From positions 1 to 50,831 of the forward strand of contig CAMATG010000002.1 in NCBI GenBank assembly GCA_945860645.1: a stretch of 50,831 nt of DNA. The letters are read 5' to 3'. A program made the translations under genes and the position numbers. Source of the DNA: Candidatus Sulfopaludibacter sp. SbA3 (GTDB lineage: Bacteria; Acidobacteriota; Terriglobia; Bryobacterales; Bryobacteraceae). Numbering within the stretch: position 1 is the stretch's first letter; each line of letters begins with the position of its first letter. Below the pieces are notes generated by a model. That model saw only the letters and a list, made by a program, of their open reading frames with translations, had not been told where the DNA came from and made no database searches. This document shows positions 39,153 through 49,062 of the stretch, one piece after another.

Positions 39153-39892
39153 TCCCCGCGCCGCAACGATTGCAGCGTAAACAACTCATCCTTCAACGCC
39201 ACGTTGTACTGCAGCTTGTCGGACTTCAACACCGTCCGCCCCTTCCGCCGCACGTCGAACATCTCCATCTCCAGCGCCGACCACACGCCATTCACTTTCT
39301 CAATCCGCCGGTAGTGCAGCTTCCGCACCAGTTGGTCCTTCGCGTACATCTCGTACTGCACCGGAAAATAAATGTCCTTCCGGAACCACATCACCACCCG
39401 GTTGTACTGCGACGATTTCCCCTTCTTCGGCGTCGATTCAATCTTCCAACACGCCTGCCCGTCCACCACTTCCTCGCCCAGCATCTTGAAATCGCTCTGA
39501 TTCACATCGCGCTCTTCCAAGTCCTCATAGCTGAAATCGGTACCAAAAAACCGCGTCGACCGGTCCTGCAACGCCACCCGCCGGTCCCGCTGCAACTCCG
39601 GCAGCCACATCCACTGGTCCGACGCCCTGTCCGGATGATTCACAATCAACAGCGCCACACCCTTCACCTCCGGCGGGCTCACAAACCGCAGCAGCGCCTT
39701 GCTCTCGCCGTAGTTCCCCGACCGGTAAAACTGCCACCGCTTCTCGCTGTTCTTCCCATTCGGATTGAACACCTGCAGCACGCCCTCATACTGCTGCGTG
39801 TTGGAGCGATTCCGCTTCTGCGACTCCTCCACAATCTGCCGCGCGTCCTGCGCAAATGCCGCCGCGGCCAGCACAAAGATCCACTTATTCAT
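39149..39892 (-). CDS. Outer membrane lipoprotein-sorting protein (LolA-like)
   Basis: Signal MNKWIFVLAAAAFAQ; KALLRFVSPPEVKGVALLIVNHPDRASDQWMWLPELQRDRRVALQDRSTRFFGTDFSYEDLEERDV. Confidence 0.85.
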   Translation of the reverse strand: MNKWIFVLAAAAFAQDARQIVEESQKRNRSNTQQYEGVLQVFNPNGKNSEKRWQFYRSGNYGESKALLRFVSPPEVKGVALLIVNHPDRASDQWMWLPELQRDRRVALQDRSTRFFGTDFSYEDLEERDVNQSDFKMLGEEVVDGQACWKIESTPKKGKSSQYNRVVMWFRKDIYFPVQYEMYAKDQLVRKLHYRRIEKVNGVWSALEMEMFDVRRKGRTVLKSDKLQYNVALKDELFTLQSLRRGE

Positions 39893-42437
39893 ATTCCAAT
39901 GCCTCCACCAATCCCCCGCGCACGGCCTGTTCCGCCGGCCCCAGCGCCGCAAACAACGCCGCCCCAACAATCACCGGGAATAACCCCGCCGCCATCCCCC
40001 ACGGGTATGTATAATCCAGCCGCAACCCCGCAATATCGCGCGCCGACATCTCCAGGCTGTAGTAAAGCGCCACCGATCCAAAGAACAGCCCCACCACCAG
40101 CCCGATCACGCCAATCGCAATCGCCTCCAGCCAAATCGTCCGCCGCACCTGGCTCCGCAACGCCCCCACCGCCTGCAGCACGCCCAGCTCCCGCCTCCGG
40201 TCCGTGATCGATACCGTTAAGGTATTGATGATCCCCAATATTGCCACCAGCACCGCCACCGCCAGCTGAATGTAGGTCAGCCCGAACCACTGATCGGTGA
40301 TCTTGATGATGTACGTCTTCAAGTCCTGATTCGTGAAAATGAACAGCCGCGTCTTCCCCGCCAGCTTCTCTTCAATCCGCGCCTTCATCGTCGCCAGAGG
40401 CGTCTTGCCGTCCAGGTAAAGCCGCACCACGTTAATCGAATCGTCGTTCCAATACTTCACATAAACCGCCCGGTCCAACAGCACCGAACCCTTCTGGTCG
40501 CTATAGTCCCGCACAACCCCCACCACCGGCAGCGACAGTCGCCCGTTCGGCGTGTTCAGTTCCAACGGCTCGTTGTACTTCACCTTGTACAGCTCCGCGA
40601 AATTATCGGAGACGATAAAACCCTTCCCCTCCGCCGCCAGCCGGTACATTGTCTTGCTATCGCCCTGAATCGCCGGCAGGTACGACTCCGGCCGCAAATT
40701 CGCCACGTCGATCGACACAAACATCACCGGGTTGCCCTGAAACATGATGCGTGAATTCCGCACCACCTGCGTATACGCCACGCCCGGAATCTGCCGCACT
40801 TCTTCAGCAAAACCCGCTGGAAACCGGAACGAGCGGTCCGTGATGTTCTGCGTCGGCGTCAGGAACATGTCCGGGTTCAACGCAATCCGCATCCACTCTT
40901 CAATCGAGTTATAACTCGCCCGCGCCATCCCGCCCAGCGAAATCACCAGCGCAATCGAAAGCGCCAATGCCGACACCGCGCCCGACGTCCGCCGCGGCGA
41001 TTGAATCAAGCTATCCGCCGCCAACGTCCCCTCCACGGGCCGCAGGAACTTCATCACCGGCCGGATCGCCCGGCTCAACCACAGCGCCATCGTCGGCACC
41101 AGCAGCAGCCCCGCGATCACCGTCAGAAAATAGCCCGAGTAGAAAATAATCCGGTTCTGCGCAAAGAACAGACAGAAAAACACAACCACAAACAGCCCCG
41201 CCGCCACCTGCCGCCGCACCCGGTTCTCCCCGGCCGACAGCTGCTGATACCGCCCCTTTTGCAACGCCTGCACCGGGTCCACCCCAGCCGCCGCGCGCGC
41301 CGGGATCCACGCCGCAATCACACTCGTCACCACACCCATCACCAGCGCGCCAAACAATAGCCGCGGGTCCGACGAAACCTCATCGGCCTTCTGCGCCACC
41401 CCATAAATCTCGCCCAGAAAATTCCCCAGCGAAGCCGAAATCGCCCTCGCAATCAACAGGCCGAACAACAAGCCAACCCCCGCGCCAATCAACCCCAGAA
41501 TCGCGCTCTCCGTCAGAAACAGCGCCTGAATCTGTCCCCGCGTCGCCCCCAGCGCGCGCACAATCCCAATCTCGCTCCGCCGCTGCGTCACCGCGATCGC
41601 AAACGAGTTGTAGATGATAAACATCCCAATAAACAGCGCAAACAAACTCGTAATGTTCGCCAGCATCCCATACACGCTCGACAGCGATTCAAACTGCTTT
41701 CCGCGCGCCGATGGCGACTCCACCTCGTACCCCGCCCCCAGCATCCCGCTCAACTGCTTCTGCAAATCCGGAACCGCCACGCCCTCGTTCGCCGCCAAGT
41801 CAATCCGGTCAAACTTCCGCCCGCGCCCAAACACCTTCTGCGCGGCGTAAATATCCATAATCGCCAGGTTCCCGCCAAACGCGCTCGTCAGCCCGCTCGA
41901 CTTCATAATCCCGCGCACCGTGAAAGTCCGCGGCCCATCCATCGCCGCCAGCGTAATCTTCGAATTAATCGCCAGCCCATTCGCCGCCGCAAACTCCCGC
42001 GTCACCATCAGCGAATCCGGCTGCGCAATAAACACCAGCGGGTCTTCGATAACCGTGTCGTCGCCCTCTTCCAGATCGTAATCCCGCAGCCCCCGGTCCC
42101 CCGTCATATCCACGGCCAGCACCAGAATATTCCCCTGCGACTTCAGGTTCAGATTGACCACAGCCTCAATCACCGGCACCGCCACCCGCACGCCCGGCAC
42201 CGCCTGCACCCGCTCCAACACCTCTTCATCAAAGCCCGACTCACCCGCCGTAATCTGCAACTGCGTCGCGCCCGCAATCCGGTCCACCGTCTTGTTAAAC
42301 GCCGACAGCACCGACTGGTTCGCCGTATGCATCCCCACAAAAACTGCCACGCCCAACACGATACCCGCCATCGTCAAAACGGTGCGCAGCAGGTGCTTCC
42401 GCACGTACTGCCAGCTGATGAGCTTAAGGAGCCTCAT
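39885..42437 (-). CDS. ABC transporter permease, FtsX/MacB-type
   Basis: LISWQYVRKHLLRTVLTMAGIVLGVAVFVGM; RRSEIGIVRALGATRGQI; RRRELGVLQAVGALRSQV. Confidence 0.92.
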   Translation of the reverse strand: MRLLKLISWQYVRKHLLRTVLTMAGIVLGVAVFVGMHTANQSVLSAFNKTVDRIAGATQLQITAGESGFDEEVLERVQAVPGVRVAVPVIEAVVNLNLKSQGNILVLAVDMTGDRGLRDYDLEEGDDTVIEDPLVFIAQPDSLMVTREFAAANGLAINSKITLAAMDGPRTFTVRGIMKSSGLTSAFGGNLAIMDIYAAQKVFGRGRKFDRIDLAANEGVAVPDLQKQLSGMLGAGYEVESPSARGKQFESLSSVYGMLANITSLFALFIGMFIIYNSFAIAVTQRRSEIGIVRALGATRGQIQALFLTESAILGLIGAGVGLLFGLLIARAISASLGNFLGEIYGVAQKADEVSSDPRLLFGALVMGVVTSVIAAWIPARAAAGVDPVQALQKGRYQQLSAGENRVRRQVAAGLFVVVFFCLFFAQNRIIFYSGYFLTVIAGLLLVPTMALWLSRAIRPVMKFLRPVEGTLAADSLIQSPRRTSGAVSALALSIALVISLGGMARASYNSIEEWMRIALNPDMFLTPTQNITDRSFRFPAGFAEEVRQIPGVAYTQVVRNSRIMFQGNPVMFVSIDVANLRPESYLPAIQGDSKTMYRLAAEGKGFIVSDNFAELYKVKYNEPLELNTPNGRLSLPVVGVVRDYSDQKGSVLLDRAVYVKYWNDDSINVVRLYLDGKTPLATMKARIEEKLAGKTRLFIFTNQDLKTYIIKITDQWFGLTYIQLAVAVLVAILGIINTLTVSITDRRRELGVLQAVGALRSQVRRTIWLEAIAIGVIGLVVGLFFGSVALYYSLEMSARDIAGLRLDYTYPWGMAAGLFPVIVGAALFAALGPAEQAVRGGLVEALEYE

Positions 42438-43108
42438 CCCTTTTTGTCCATCACAATGTGGCCATCTTTCAACGCAATCTGCCGCGGACAGGACTCTGCC
42501 ACCCCACGGTCGTGCGTCACGATCAACACCGTCGCCCCCAGCCGCTCATGCAGCTCCCGGATCAGCCCCAGAATCTCCACGCCCGTATTCGAATCCAGAT
42601 TCCCCGTCGGCTCATCCGCCAGCAAAATCGGCGGATAAACGGACAATGCCCGCGCAATCGCCACCCTCTGCCGCTCGCCGCCGGAAAGCTCCTCCGGCAC
42701 ATGGTCCAGTCGTTTTTCCAGCTTCACCAGCGACAGCAACTCCCGCGCCCGGTCGTTGATCTTCGCCGCCGGCCACCCGCGCAAATGCAGCGGCAGGCTG
42801 ACGTTCTCCAAACAACTCAACGTCGGCAGCAAGTTGAAAAACTGAAATATGAAGCCAATCTTGTCCCGGCGAATCCGCGTCAGCTCATCGTCGGAGATCC
42901 CCCGCAGCAACGTACCGTCGATGCGGATGTCTCCTTCACTCGGCCGGTCCAGCCCGCCGATCAAATTGAGCAGCGTCGACTTTCCCGATCCCGAAGGGCC
43001 GACAAGCGAAACCATCTCGCCTTTTTCAATATGCAGGTTCACTGCGTCGAGTGCGATTACCTGACGTTTTCCGTCGAATCGCTTGGAAACGCTACTGAGC
43101 GAGATCAT
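42434..43108 (-). CDS. ABC transporter ATP-binding protein (LolD/MacB-type)
   Basis: Walker A GPSGSGKST; LSGGERQRVAIARAL signature; ILLADEPTGNLD Walker B; start ATG 43108. Confidence 0.93.
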   Translation of the reverse strand: MISLSSVSKRFDGKRQVIALDAVNLHIEKGEMVSLVGPSGSGKSTLLNLIGGLDRPSEGDIRIDGTLLRGISDDELTRIRRDKIGFIFQFFNLLPTLSCLENVSLPLHLRGWPAAKINDRARELLSLVKLEKRLDHVPEELSGGERQRVAIARALSVYPPILLADEPTGNLDSNTGVEILGLIRELHERLGATVLIVTHDRGVAESCPRQIALKDGHIVMDKKG

Positions 43109-43177
43109 GTCACTACAGTCCTCATGATGACACGCGAAGAACATCCGGTTCATAATCAGCAGAGCAGATAAAAATTT

Positions 43178-44179
43178 ATGGCGTTGCCGTACCTGGTCGG
43201 GCAAGTAAAAGATAGTGGCGTCGCGCTGGCCGTATTGCTCGTATCTCTAGGGGTACGCCGCTGGATGCTCCGTCGCCTCGAAGGCGTCGCCCGCGAAAAC
43301 CCGAAGTCCTTTGCCGGCACCCTCCGCGAAGGCCTCGGCACGCCCAGCCTTCTCTGGTGCCTCGTCCTCACCGTCGACGCGCTCCTCGGCGCGCTCGATC
43401 TCTCCCCCAAAGCCGAACGCGTCGGCCACGTCCTCGTCGTCAGCTTCCTCATCCTCAGCCTCACCATGGTCGCCAGCACCATCGTGACCCGCACCCTGCA
43501 AAAGTACGGCGAACTGCACGCGCTCCCCTTCGCCGTCGCCGGCCTCTCCCGCACCCTCACCCAGGTCATCGTCTTCTCCCTCGGTCTGGTGATCTTTCTC
43601 AGCTACCTCGGCATCTCGCCCACGCCGCTCATCACCGCCTTCGGCGTCGGCGGCTTAGCCGTCGCTCTCGCCCTGCAGGACACCCTCGCCAACATCTTCG
43701 CCGGCGTGCACATCTTAATCGAACGCCCCATCGCCGTCGGCGATTTCGTCCGCCTCAGCGCCGAAGAAGAAGGCACCGTCTCCGACATCGGCTGGCGCAC
43801 CACGCGCCTGCTCACCGGCGCAAACAGCACCGTCGTCATCCCCAACAAAACCATCACCTCGGGCAACCTGCTGAACTACTCCATGCCCAACCTCGAAGTC
43901 GGCGCCTGGGTCCCCGTCCTGTTAGCCCTCGATGCCGACGTCGAAAAGGCTGAACGCATTGCCCTCGCCGCCGCGCTCGCCACCGAAGGCGTCCTCGCCG
44001 AACCCGCCCCCGCCTTCACCGTCGACCCCGGCATGACGCCCACCCACCTGCAATACCGCCTGTCCTTCCGCGTCCCCCGCCAAATACAGGCCGGCCTCAT
44101 CAAGACGCAAATCCTCCGCCGCGTGCTCGAAGGCTTCCGCGCCGAAGGCGTCCCACTCCCGGAAGTCCGGCCTCGTTAG
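43178..44179 (+). CDS. Mechanosensitive ion channel family protein (MscS)
   Basis: GVGGLAVALALQDTLANIFAGVHILIERPIAVGDFVRL; IGWRTTRLLTGANSTVVIPNKTITSGNLLNYS. Confidence 0.92.
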   Translation: MALPYLVGQVKDSGVALAVLLVSLGVRRWMLRRLEGVARENPKSFAGTLREGLGTPSLLWCLVLTVDALLGALDLSPKAERVGHVLVVSFLILSLTMVASTIVTRTLQKYGELHALPFAVAGLSRTLTQVIVFSLGLVIFLSYLGISPTPLITAFGVGGLAVALALQDTLANIFAGVHILIERPIAVGDFVRLSAEEEGTVSDIGWRTTRLLTGANSTVVIPNKTITSGNLLNYSMPNLEVGAWVPVLLALDADVEKAERIALAAALATEGVLAEPAPAFTVDPGMTPTHLQYRLSFRVPRQIQAGLIKTQILRRVLEGFRAEGVPLPEVRPR

Positions 44180-44181
44180 AA

Positions 44182-44499
44182 CTACTGAACCGGCCCAGTC
44201 CCCTGCGGCGCCTGCGGCTCAATGTGAATCTCCCCGAAGGCCGATTCATACTGGCTGATGTTCTGCTGCAGAACATTCACCAGCGCCTTGGCCTGCTGCG
44301 GGCTCAAATAAACGCCCTGGAAATTCTGAATATTCACCACGTCCGGCGAATTCTGCGAGACCAGTCCGAACATCAGAAAAAAGTCCCACAGATTCGCGCG
44401 CACTTGCACGCTGTTCGCGTAGCCTTCGCGATAATCAGGGCCGTTGAGCAATTGGATTTTGGGTGCGGTATTGGGGTTCATAACGAAAAAGGAGCGCAT
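44182..44499 (-). CDS. DUF3467-like protein; start 44499 or 44481
   Basis: YANSVQVRANLWDFFLMFGLV, VYLSPQQAKALVNVLQQNISQYESAFGEI. Confidence 0.78.
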   Translation of the reverse strand: MRSFFVMNPNTAPKIQLLNGPDYREGYANSVQVRANLWDFFLMFGLVSQNSPDVVNIQNFQGVYLSPQQAKALVNVLQQNISQYESAFGEIHIEPQAPQGTGPVQ

Positions 44500-44509
44500 A
44501 AGCGCTCCT
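44485..44509 (-). terminator. Hairpin with T5 tract (terminator-like), overlapping the DUF3467 translation start
   Basis: Minus strand AGGAGCGC-TTAT-GCGCTCCT-TTTT; perfect 8-bp stem followed by a T run (T5 counting the last stem base); lies just downstream of tRNA-Asp. Confidence 0.7.
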
Positions 44510-44548
44510 GTCTCTCTTTATTATTGCTTACGGACTTAGTGGATGGGA

Positions 44549-44625
<77 letters not shown>

Positions 44626-44700
44626 GTCCTTAAAACGTCCGTTCTTTAAGAATAGCACAGGACAACCCGGAAACAAAACCTCCCGTGGGAGAATCGAAGG

Positions 44701-45306
44701 GTGCGTATGCGATTCTCCCTCCTCGCCATCCTCATCCTCCTCACCGCCTGTAGCGAAAAGCCCGTCGAAAAACCCAAAGAATCCTCCCCCCGCCTGCCCA
44801 AGATCACCCACTTCTACGGCAACGCCGCCTCCGTCCCCAAAGGCGAAAGCCTCACCCTCTGCTACGGCACCGAAAACATCGACTCCGTCACCATCACCCC
44901 CTCCGACGACAAAGACCTCCGCCCCGCGCTCAATCGCTGTATCGCCCACCGTCCCACCAAAGACACCACCTACGTCATGACCGCCAAAGGCCCCGGCGGC
45001 GAGACCACCGCGTCCTTCTCCGTCCGCATCGGCCCCTCCTCGCCCGGTAACAAAGAGCGCGTGCTCATCCAAAGCTTCCTCTCCCTCGGCGCCGGCCCCT
45101 TCAATGCCGGCGCCCGCGTCCAACTCTGCTACACCACCGATGGCGCCACCGCCGTCTCCGTCCAACCCGCCGCCCCCGCCAAACTCGTCCCCGGGACCAA
45201 CCAGTGCTTCGTCGTCAGCCCCGATAAAACCACCACCTACGTCCTCTCCGCCACCGCCGCCGATGGCGCCTCAGATCGCATGCAAGTCACCGTGCCTGTA
45301 CACTAG
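44701..45306 (+). CDS. Putative lipoprotein of unknown function
   Basis: Lipobox MRFSLLAILILLTACSE; Ig-like repeats (SLTLCYGTENIDSVTI, RVQLCYTTDGATAVSV). Confidence 0.7.
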   Translation: MRMRFSLLAILILLTACSEKPVEKPKESSPRLPKITHFYGNAASVPKGESLTLCYGTENIDSVTITPSDDKDLRPALNRCIAHRPTKDTTYVMTAKGPGGETTASFSVRIGPSSPGNKERVLIQSFLSLGAGPFNAGARVQLCYTTDGATAVSVQPAAPAKLVPGTNQCFVVSPDKTTTYVLSATAADGASDRMQVTVPVH

Positions 45307-45334
45307 CCCCCGAAAAGGATATAAATAATCCACT

Positions 45335-46345
45335 ATGTCTGAATCCCGACGGTTGTTCCTGCAGGGCGGCGCCCGCGCTTTATCCGTGGCGGCAATGGCA
45401 AAGGAGGTCCTGGCCCAGACATCCGGCGCCTCGGCCACCGGCCTTCCCACCCGCGTCCTCGGCCGCACCGGCCAGCGCGTCTCCATCCTCTGCCTCGGCG
45501 GCTGGCACATTGGCTCCGTCAAAGATGACAACGAAGCCATCCGCATCATGCACGCCGCCATCGACGAAGGCATGACCTTCTTCGATAACGCCTGGGATTA
45601 CCACGACGGCCACTCCGAAGAGGTAATGGGCAAAGCCCTCGCCGGTGGCAAACGCCAGAAGGTCTTCCTCATGACCAAGAACTGCGAGCGCGATTACGCC
45701 GGGTCAATGAAGAACCTCGACGACTCTCTCCGCCGCCTCCAGACCGACCACCTCGACCTCTGGCAGTTCCACGAAATGGTCTACGATAATGACCCCGATT
45801 GGGTCTTCGAAAAAGGTGGCCTCAAAGCCGCCCTCGAAGCCAAAAAAGCGGGCAAAGTCCGCCACATCGGCTTCACCGGCCACAAGGACCCGCGCATCCA
45901 TCTCAAGATGCTCGCCAAGCCCTTCGACTGGGACACCGCCCAGATGCCCATCAACCTGCTCGACAATTTCTACCGCTCCTTCCAGCGCGAAGTCGTCCCC
46001 GTCTGCCTCAAGAAAAACGTCGGCGTCATTGGCATGAAAGGCCTCGCCGGCGGCGGCACGCAAGGCCGCCTGATCGAAAAACTCGGTATGACCGCGGTCG
46101 ACTGCTACAACTACTGCCTCTCGCTCCCCGTCACCGCCCAGGTCGTCGGCATCACCACCATGGCCCAGCTCAAAGAGGACATCGCCCTCGCCCGCAACTT
46201 CAAGCCCCTCGAAGCCGCCGCCCGCCAGTCGCTCCTCTCCAAAGTGAAGGACGAAGCCAGCGACGGCCGCCACGAACTCTTCAAATCCGCCAAAACCTAC
46301 GACGGCCCGCACCACCGCAAACAGCACGGCTTCGACATCGGCTAA
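45335..46345 (+). CDS. Aldo/keto reductase
   Basis: [65 protein letters not shown]. Confidence 0.92.
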   Translation: MSESRRLFLQGGARALSVAAMAKEVLAQTSGASATGLPTRVLGRTGQRVSILCLGGWHIGSVKDDNEAIRIMHAAIDEGMTFFDNAWDYHDGHSEEVMGKALAGGKRQKVFLMTKNCERDYAGSMKNLDDSLRRLQTDHLDLWQFHEMVYDNDPDWVFEKGGLKAALEAKKAGKVRHIGFTGHKDPRIHLKMLAKPFDWDTAQMPINLLDNFYRSFQREVVPVCLKKNVGVIGMKGLAGGGTQGRLIEKLGMTAVDCYNYCLSLPVTAQVVGITTMAQLKEDIALARNFKPLEAAARQSLLSKVKDEASDGRHELFKSAKTYDGPHHRKQHGFDIG

Positions 46346-46347
46346 CC

Positions 46348-46980
46348 ATGCGCCTCCTCCTCGCGTTTCTCCTAATGCTGCCCCTCGCCGCGGCCGAGCC
46401 CGGCTTCGTCTCCCTGTTCGATGGAAAGTCGCTCGACGGCTGGTTCATCGTCAATAAGATGGGGCCCGGCTTCCTCGTCCGCGACGGCCTCATCGTCTGC
46501 CCCTTCGAGGGTGGCCAGAAGCTCATGACCGCCAAGGAATACGCGAACTTCGTCCTCCGCATCGAGTACAAACTCGAACAGGACGGCAACAACGGCATCG
46601 GCATCCGCGCCCCCCGCGACGGCCACACCTCCACCCTCGGCATGGAGATCCAGATCCTCGATCAAACCGGCCCCAAGTACAAGCCCATGCGCTTGAAACC
46701 CGAGCAGTACACCGGCTCCATCTACGACGTCTGGCCCGCTCGCACCGGATTCCTCAAGAAACCAGGCGAATGGAACGAACAGGAGATCCGAGCCGACGGT
46801 CGCCGCATCACCATCACCCTCAACGGCGCCATCATCCTCAACGCCGATCTCGACGACGTCCGCGAACCCGAAGTCTTAAAGAAGCACCCCGGCCTCGCCC
46901 GCAAGTCCGGCCACATCGTCCTACTCGGCCATCAGGCCCACGTCGAGTTCCGCAACATCCGCATCAAAGAACTCCCATAA
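46348..46980 (+). CDS. DUF1080 (3-keto-disaccharide hydrolase-like) secreted protein
   Basis: Signal [63 protein letters not shown]. Confidence 0.9.
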   Translation: MRLLLAFLLMLPLAAAEPGFVSLFDGKSLDGWFIVNKMGPGFLVRDGLIVCPFEGGQKLMTAKEYANFVLRIEYKLEQDGNNGIGIRAPRDGHTSTLGMEIQILDQTGPKYKPMRLKPEQYTGSIYDVWPARTGFLKKPGEWNEQEIRADGRRITITLNGAIILNADLDDVREPEVLKKHPGLARKSGHIVLLGHQAHVEFRNIRIKELP

Positions 46981-46989
46981 CCGCCACCC

Positions 46990-47170
46990 GCCCCGCCCGT
47001 TCAGCCCCGGCCGCTAGCCCGCTAGCTCCGCGCCCGCCCGCCCAAGCCCCCGCCCGCCCGCCCAAGCCCGCCCGCCCCGCCCGGGGACACTCTGATCCCC
47101 AGTCCGATATGCCCCCCTGTCCGAAACGAAGGGTGTCCCCCAAGCCCGCCCGCCCGCCCCAGCCCGCCCA
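46990..47170. repeat. C-rich low-complexity tract (CCCGCCCG/CCCAAGCC units) flanking a GGGGACAC...GTGTCCCC palindromic element (47083-47140)
   Basis: Repeated CCCGCCCGCCCAAGCC-type units on both sides; perfect 8-bp terminal inverted repeat GGGGACAC (47083-47090)/GTGTCCCC (47133-47140). Confidence 0.75.
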
Positions 47171-47180
47171 AAATCCCCCC

Positions 47181-47774
47181 TCAAACCCGCCCCTTAACCG
47201 CAACCCCCATCGGGTGCTCCCCCAGCGCCTCCGCCACGCTCTCCCGGTCCACCAACGGCCGGTTCTGGCTCACCTTCCATTTCCCTTCCCACCGCGCAAC
47301 AGGAATCTCAATCCCCGTAATCGCCCCCAACAGCTTGTCGATATACGCCCCCGGAGCATCGTCAATACTCCACGGCTCCGCCCGCTGCCCCTCAAAGTGC
47401 GCGGTCAAATCCGCCACCACCGCCCGCAACCGCTCAACATCAGTAAAAGTCCGCACCGTCCCATGCGCATGCACGGCAATGTAATTCCAAGTCGGCACTA
47501 CCCGCGGATCATCGGCCTTCGTCGCATAAAACCCCGGCGAAACATAATGCTGCGGCCCCTGAAAAATGGCAACCGCCGCCATCCCATCCGCGCCCGCCAA
47601 CGGGTTCCCCCGCGCCACATGTCCCACTAAAACGCCATCCCGCAACAACAGCGGCACGTGCGTCGCCTCCATCCCGTCCCCCAACATCACCACCAGCGTC
47701 GCCAGCGGAAACTCCCGCAGCAACGCCTCCATCACCTCCGGCCGGTCCTCCCGAAACAGCGGCGGCGTATACAT
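47181..47774 (-). CDS. FMN-binding negative transcriptional regulator (PaiB family)
   Basis: MYTPPLFREDRPEVMEALLREFPLATLVV; VAIFQGPQHYVSPGFYATK; VPTWNYIAVHAHG. Confidence 0.92.
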   Translation of the reverse strand: MYTPPLFREDRPEVMEALLREFPLATLVVMLGDGMEATHVPLLLRDGVLVGHVARGNPLAGADGMAAVAIFQGPQHYVSPGFYATKADDPRVVPTWNYIAVHAHGTVRTFTDVERLRAVVADLTAHFEGQRAEPWSIDDAPGAYIDKLLGAITGIEIPVARWEGKWKVSQNRPLVDRESVAEALGEHPMGVAVKGRV

Positions 47775-47777
47775 CGC

Positions 47778-49016
47778 CTAGAACAGAATCCTAACCCGCA
47801 GCGTCCCCGGCACAGACTCCAGCCGCTTCTTCAACCGCAACGACTTCGCCCGCTCCCCGGCCTCAATATCAATCACCACATACCCAATATTGGGATCCGT
47901 CTGCAAATACTGCCCGGCAACGTTGATACTGTCTTCCGAAAAAATCGCATTAATCGACGACAGCACGCCCGGCTGGTTCCGATGAATATGCAGCAGCCTT
48001 TGCTGCCCCGGATGCGCCGGCAACGACACCTCCGGAAAATTCACCGCCGAAAGCGTCGACCCGTTATTGCTATACCGCAACAACTTCCCCGCCACCTCCA
48101 GCCCGATATTCTGCTGCGCCTCCATCGTGCTCCCGCCCACATGCGGCGTCAGAATCACGCGGTCCAGCCCCCGCAACGGCGAGTTGAACATGTCCCCCGT
48201 CGTCTTTGGCTCCGCCGGAAAAACGTCAATCGCCGCCCCGCCAATATGCCCCGCCCGGATCGCCGCCGCCAGCGCGTCAATGTCCACCACCGTCCCCCGC
48301 GACGCGTTCACCAAATGCGCGCCCGTCTTCATCCGCCCCAATTGCATCGCGCCAATCATCCCCTGCGTCTGCGGCGTCTCCGGCACATGCAGCGTCACCA
48401 CATCGGAATGCTGCAACAACTCATCCAGCGTCCCCACCGCCCGCGCATTTCCCAACGCCAACTTCGACTCCACATCGAAGTAAGCAACCTTCATCCCAAA
48501 CGATTCCGCCAGCAGCCCCACCTGCGTGCCAATATGGCCATACCCAACAATCCCCAGCCGCTTCCCCCGCACCTCATACGACCCCGCCGCCGACTTGTCC
48601 CATTCCCCCCGATGCGCCATCGCGTTCTTCCGCGGAATCCCCCGCATCAGCATCACCGTCTGCGCCACAACCAACTCCGCAACACTCCGGGTGTTCGAAA
48701 ACGGCGCATTAAACACCGGAACCCCCCGCGACTTCGCCGCCCCCAGTTCCACCTGGTTGGTGCCAATGCAGAAGCACCCCACCGCCGTCAGCCGCCGCGC
48801 GTGTTGAATGGCGCGCTCAGTCAAATGCGTAGCCGACCGCAGACCAAGAAAAAAGGTGTCCGCCAGTGCATGTTCCAACTCCGCGCCCGCCAGCGCGCCC
48901 TTATGTGTCTCAATCCAGCTATATCCGTCTGCGCGGAAAGCTTCAGCGGCGCTGGGGTGTATGCCCTCCAGCAGCAAGATCTTCATCTTGCTTTTGTCGA
49001 GCGACGTGCGTCCCAT
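47778..49016 (-). CDS. serA: D-3-phosphoglycerate dehydrogenase with C-terminal ACT domain
   Basis: MKILLLEGIHPSAAEAFRADGY; RLGIVGYGHIGTQVGLLAESFGMKVAYFD; LTPHVGGSTMEAQQNIGLEVAGKL; HRNQPGVLSSINAIF; start 49016 or 48986. Confidence 0.93.
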   Translation of the reverse strand: MGRTSLDKSKMKILLLEGIHPSAAEAFRADGYSWIETHKGALAGAELEHALADTFFLGLRSATHLTERAIQHARRLTAVGCFCIGTNQVELGAAKSRGVPVFNAPFSNTRSVAELVVAQTVMLMRGIPRKNAMAHRGEWDKSAAGSYEVRGKRLGIVGYGHIGTQVGLLAESFGMKVAYFDVESKLALGNARAVGTLDELLQHSDVVTLHVPETPQTQGMIGAMQLGRMKTGAHLVNASRGTVVDIDALAAAIRAGHIGGAAIDVFPAEPKTTGDMFNSPLRGLDRVILTPHVGGSTMEAQQNIGLEVAGKLLRYSNNGSTLSAVNFPEVSLPAHPGQQRLLHIHRNQPGVLSSINAIFSEDSINVAGQYLQTDPNIGYVVIDIEAGERAKSLRLKKRLESVPGTLRVRILF

Positions 49017-49062
49017 GTATAAATCCCATTATAGAGGCCCCGGCGCCCGCCTGTCCCCAAAC

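Noticed and set aside
46990-47170. CRISPR-like array
   Set aside because: Units are short, irregular and without unique spacers; simple repeat plus one palindromic element.
46770-47630. 286-aa plus-strand ORF across the C-rich tract
   Set aside because: Pro/Arg-rich translation of simple repeats; overlaps two well-supported genes.
47658-49022. 454-aa plus-strand ORF antisense to paiB/serA
   Set aside because: Arg/His/Pro-rich shadow ORF; serA and paiB are well supported on the minus strand.
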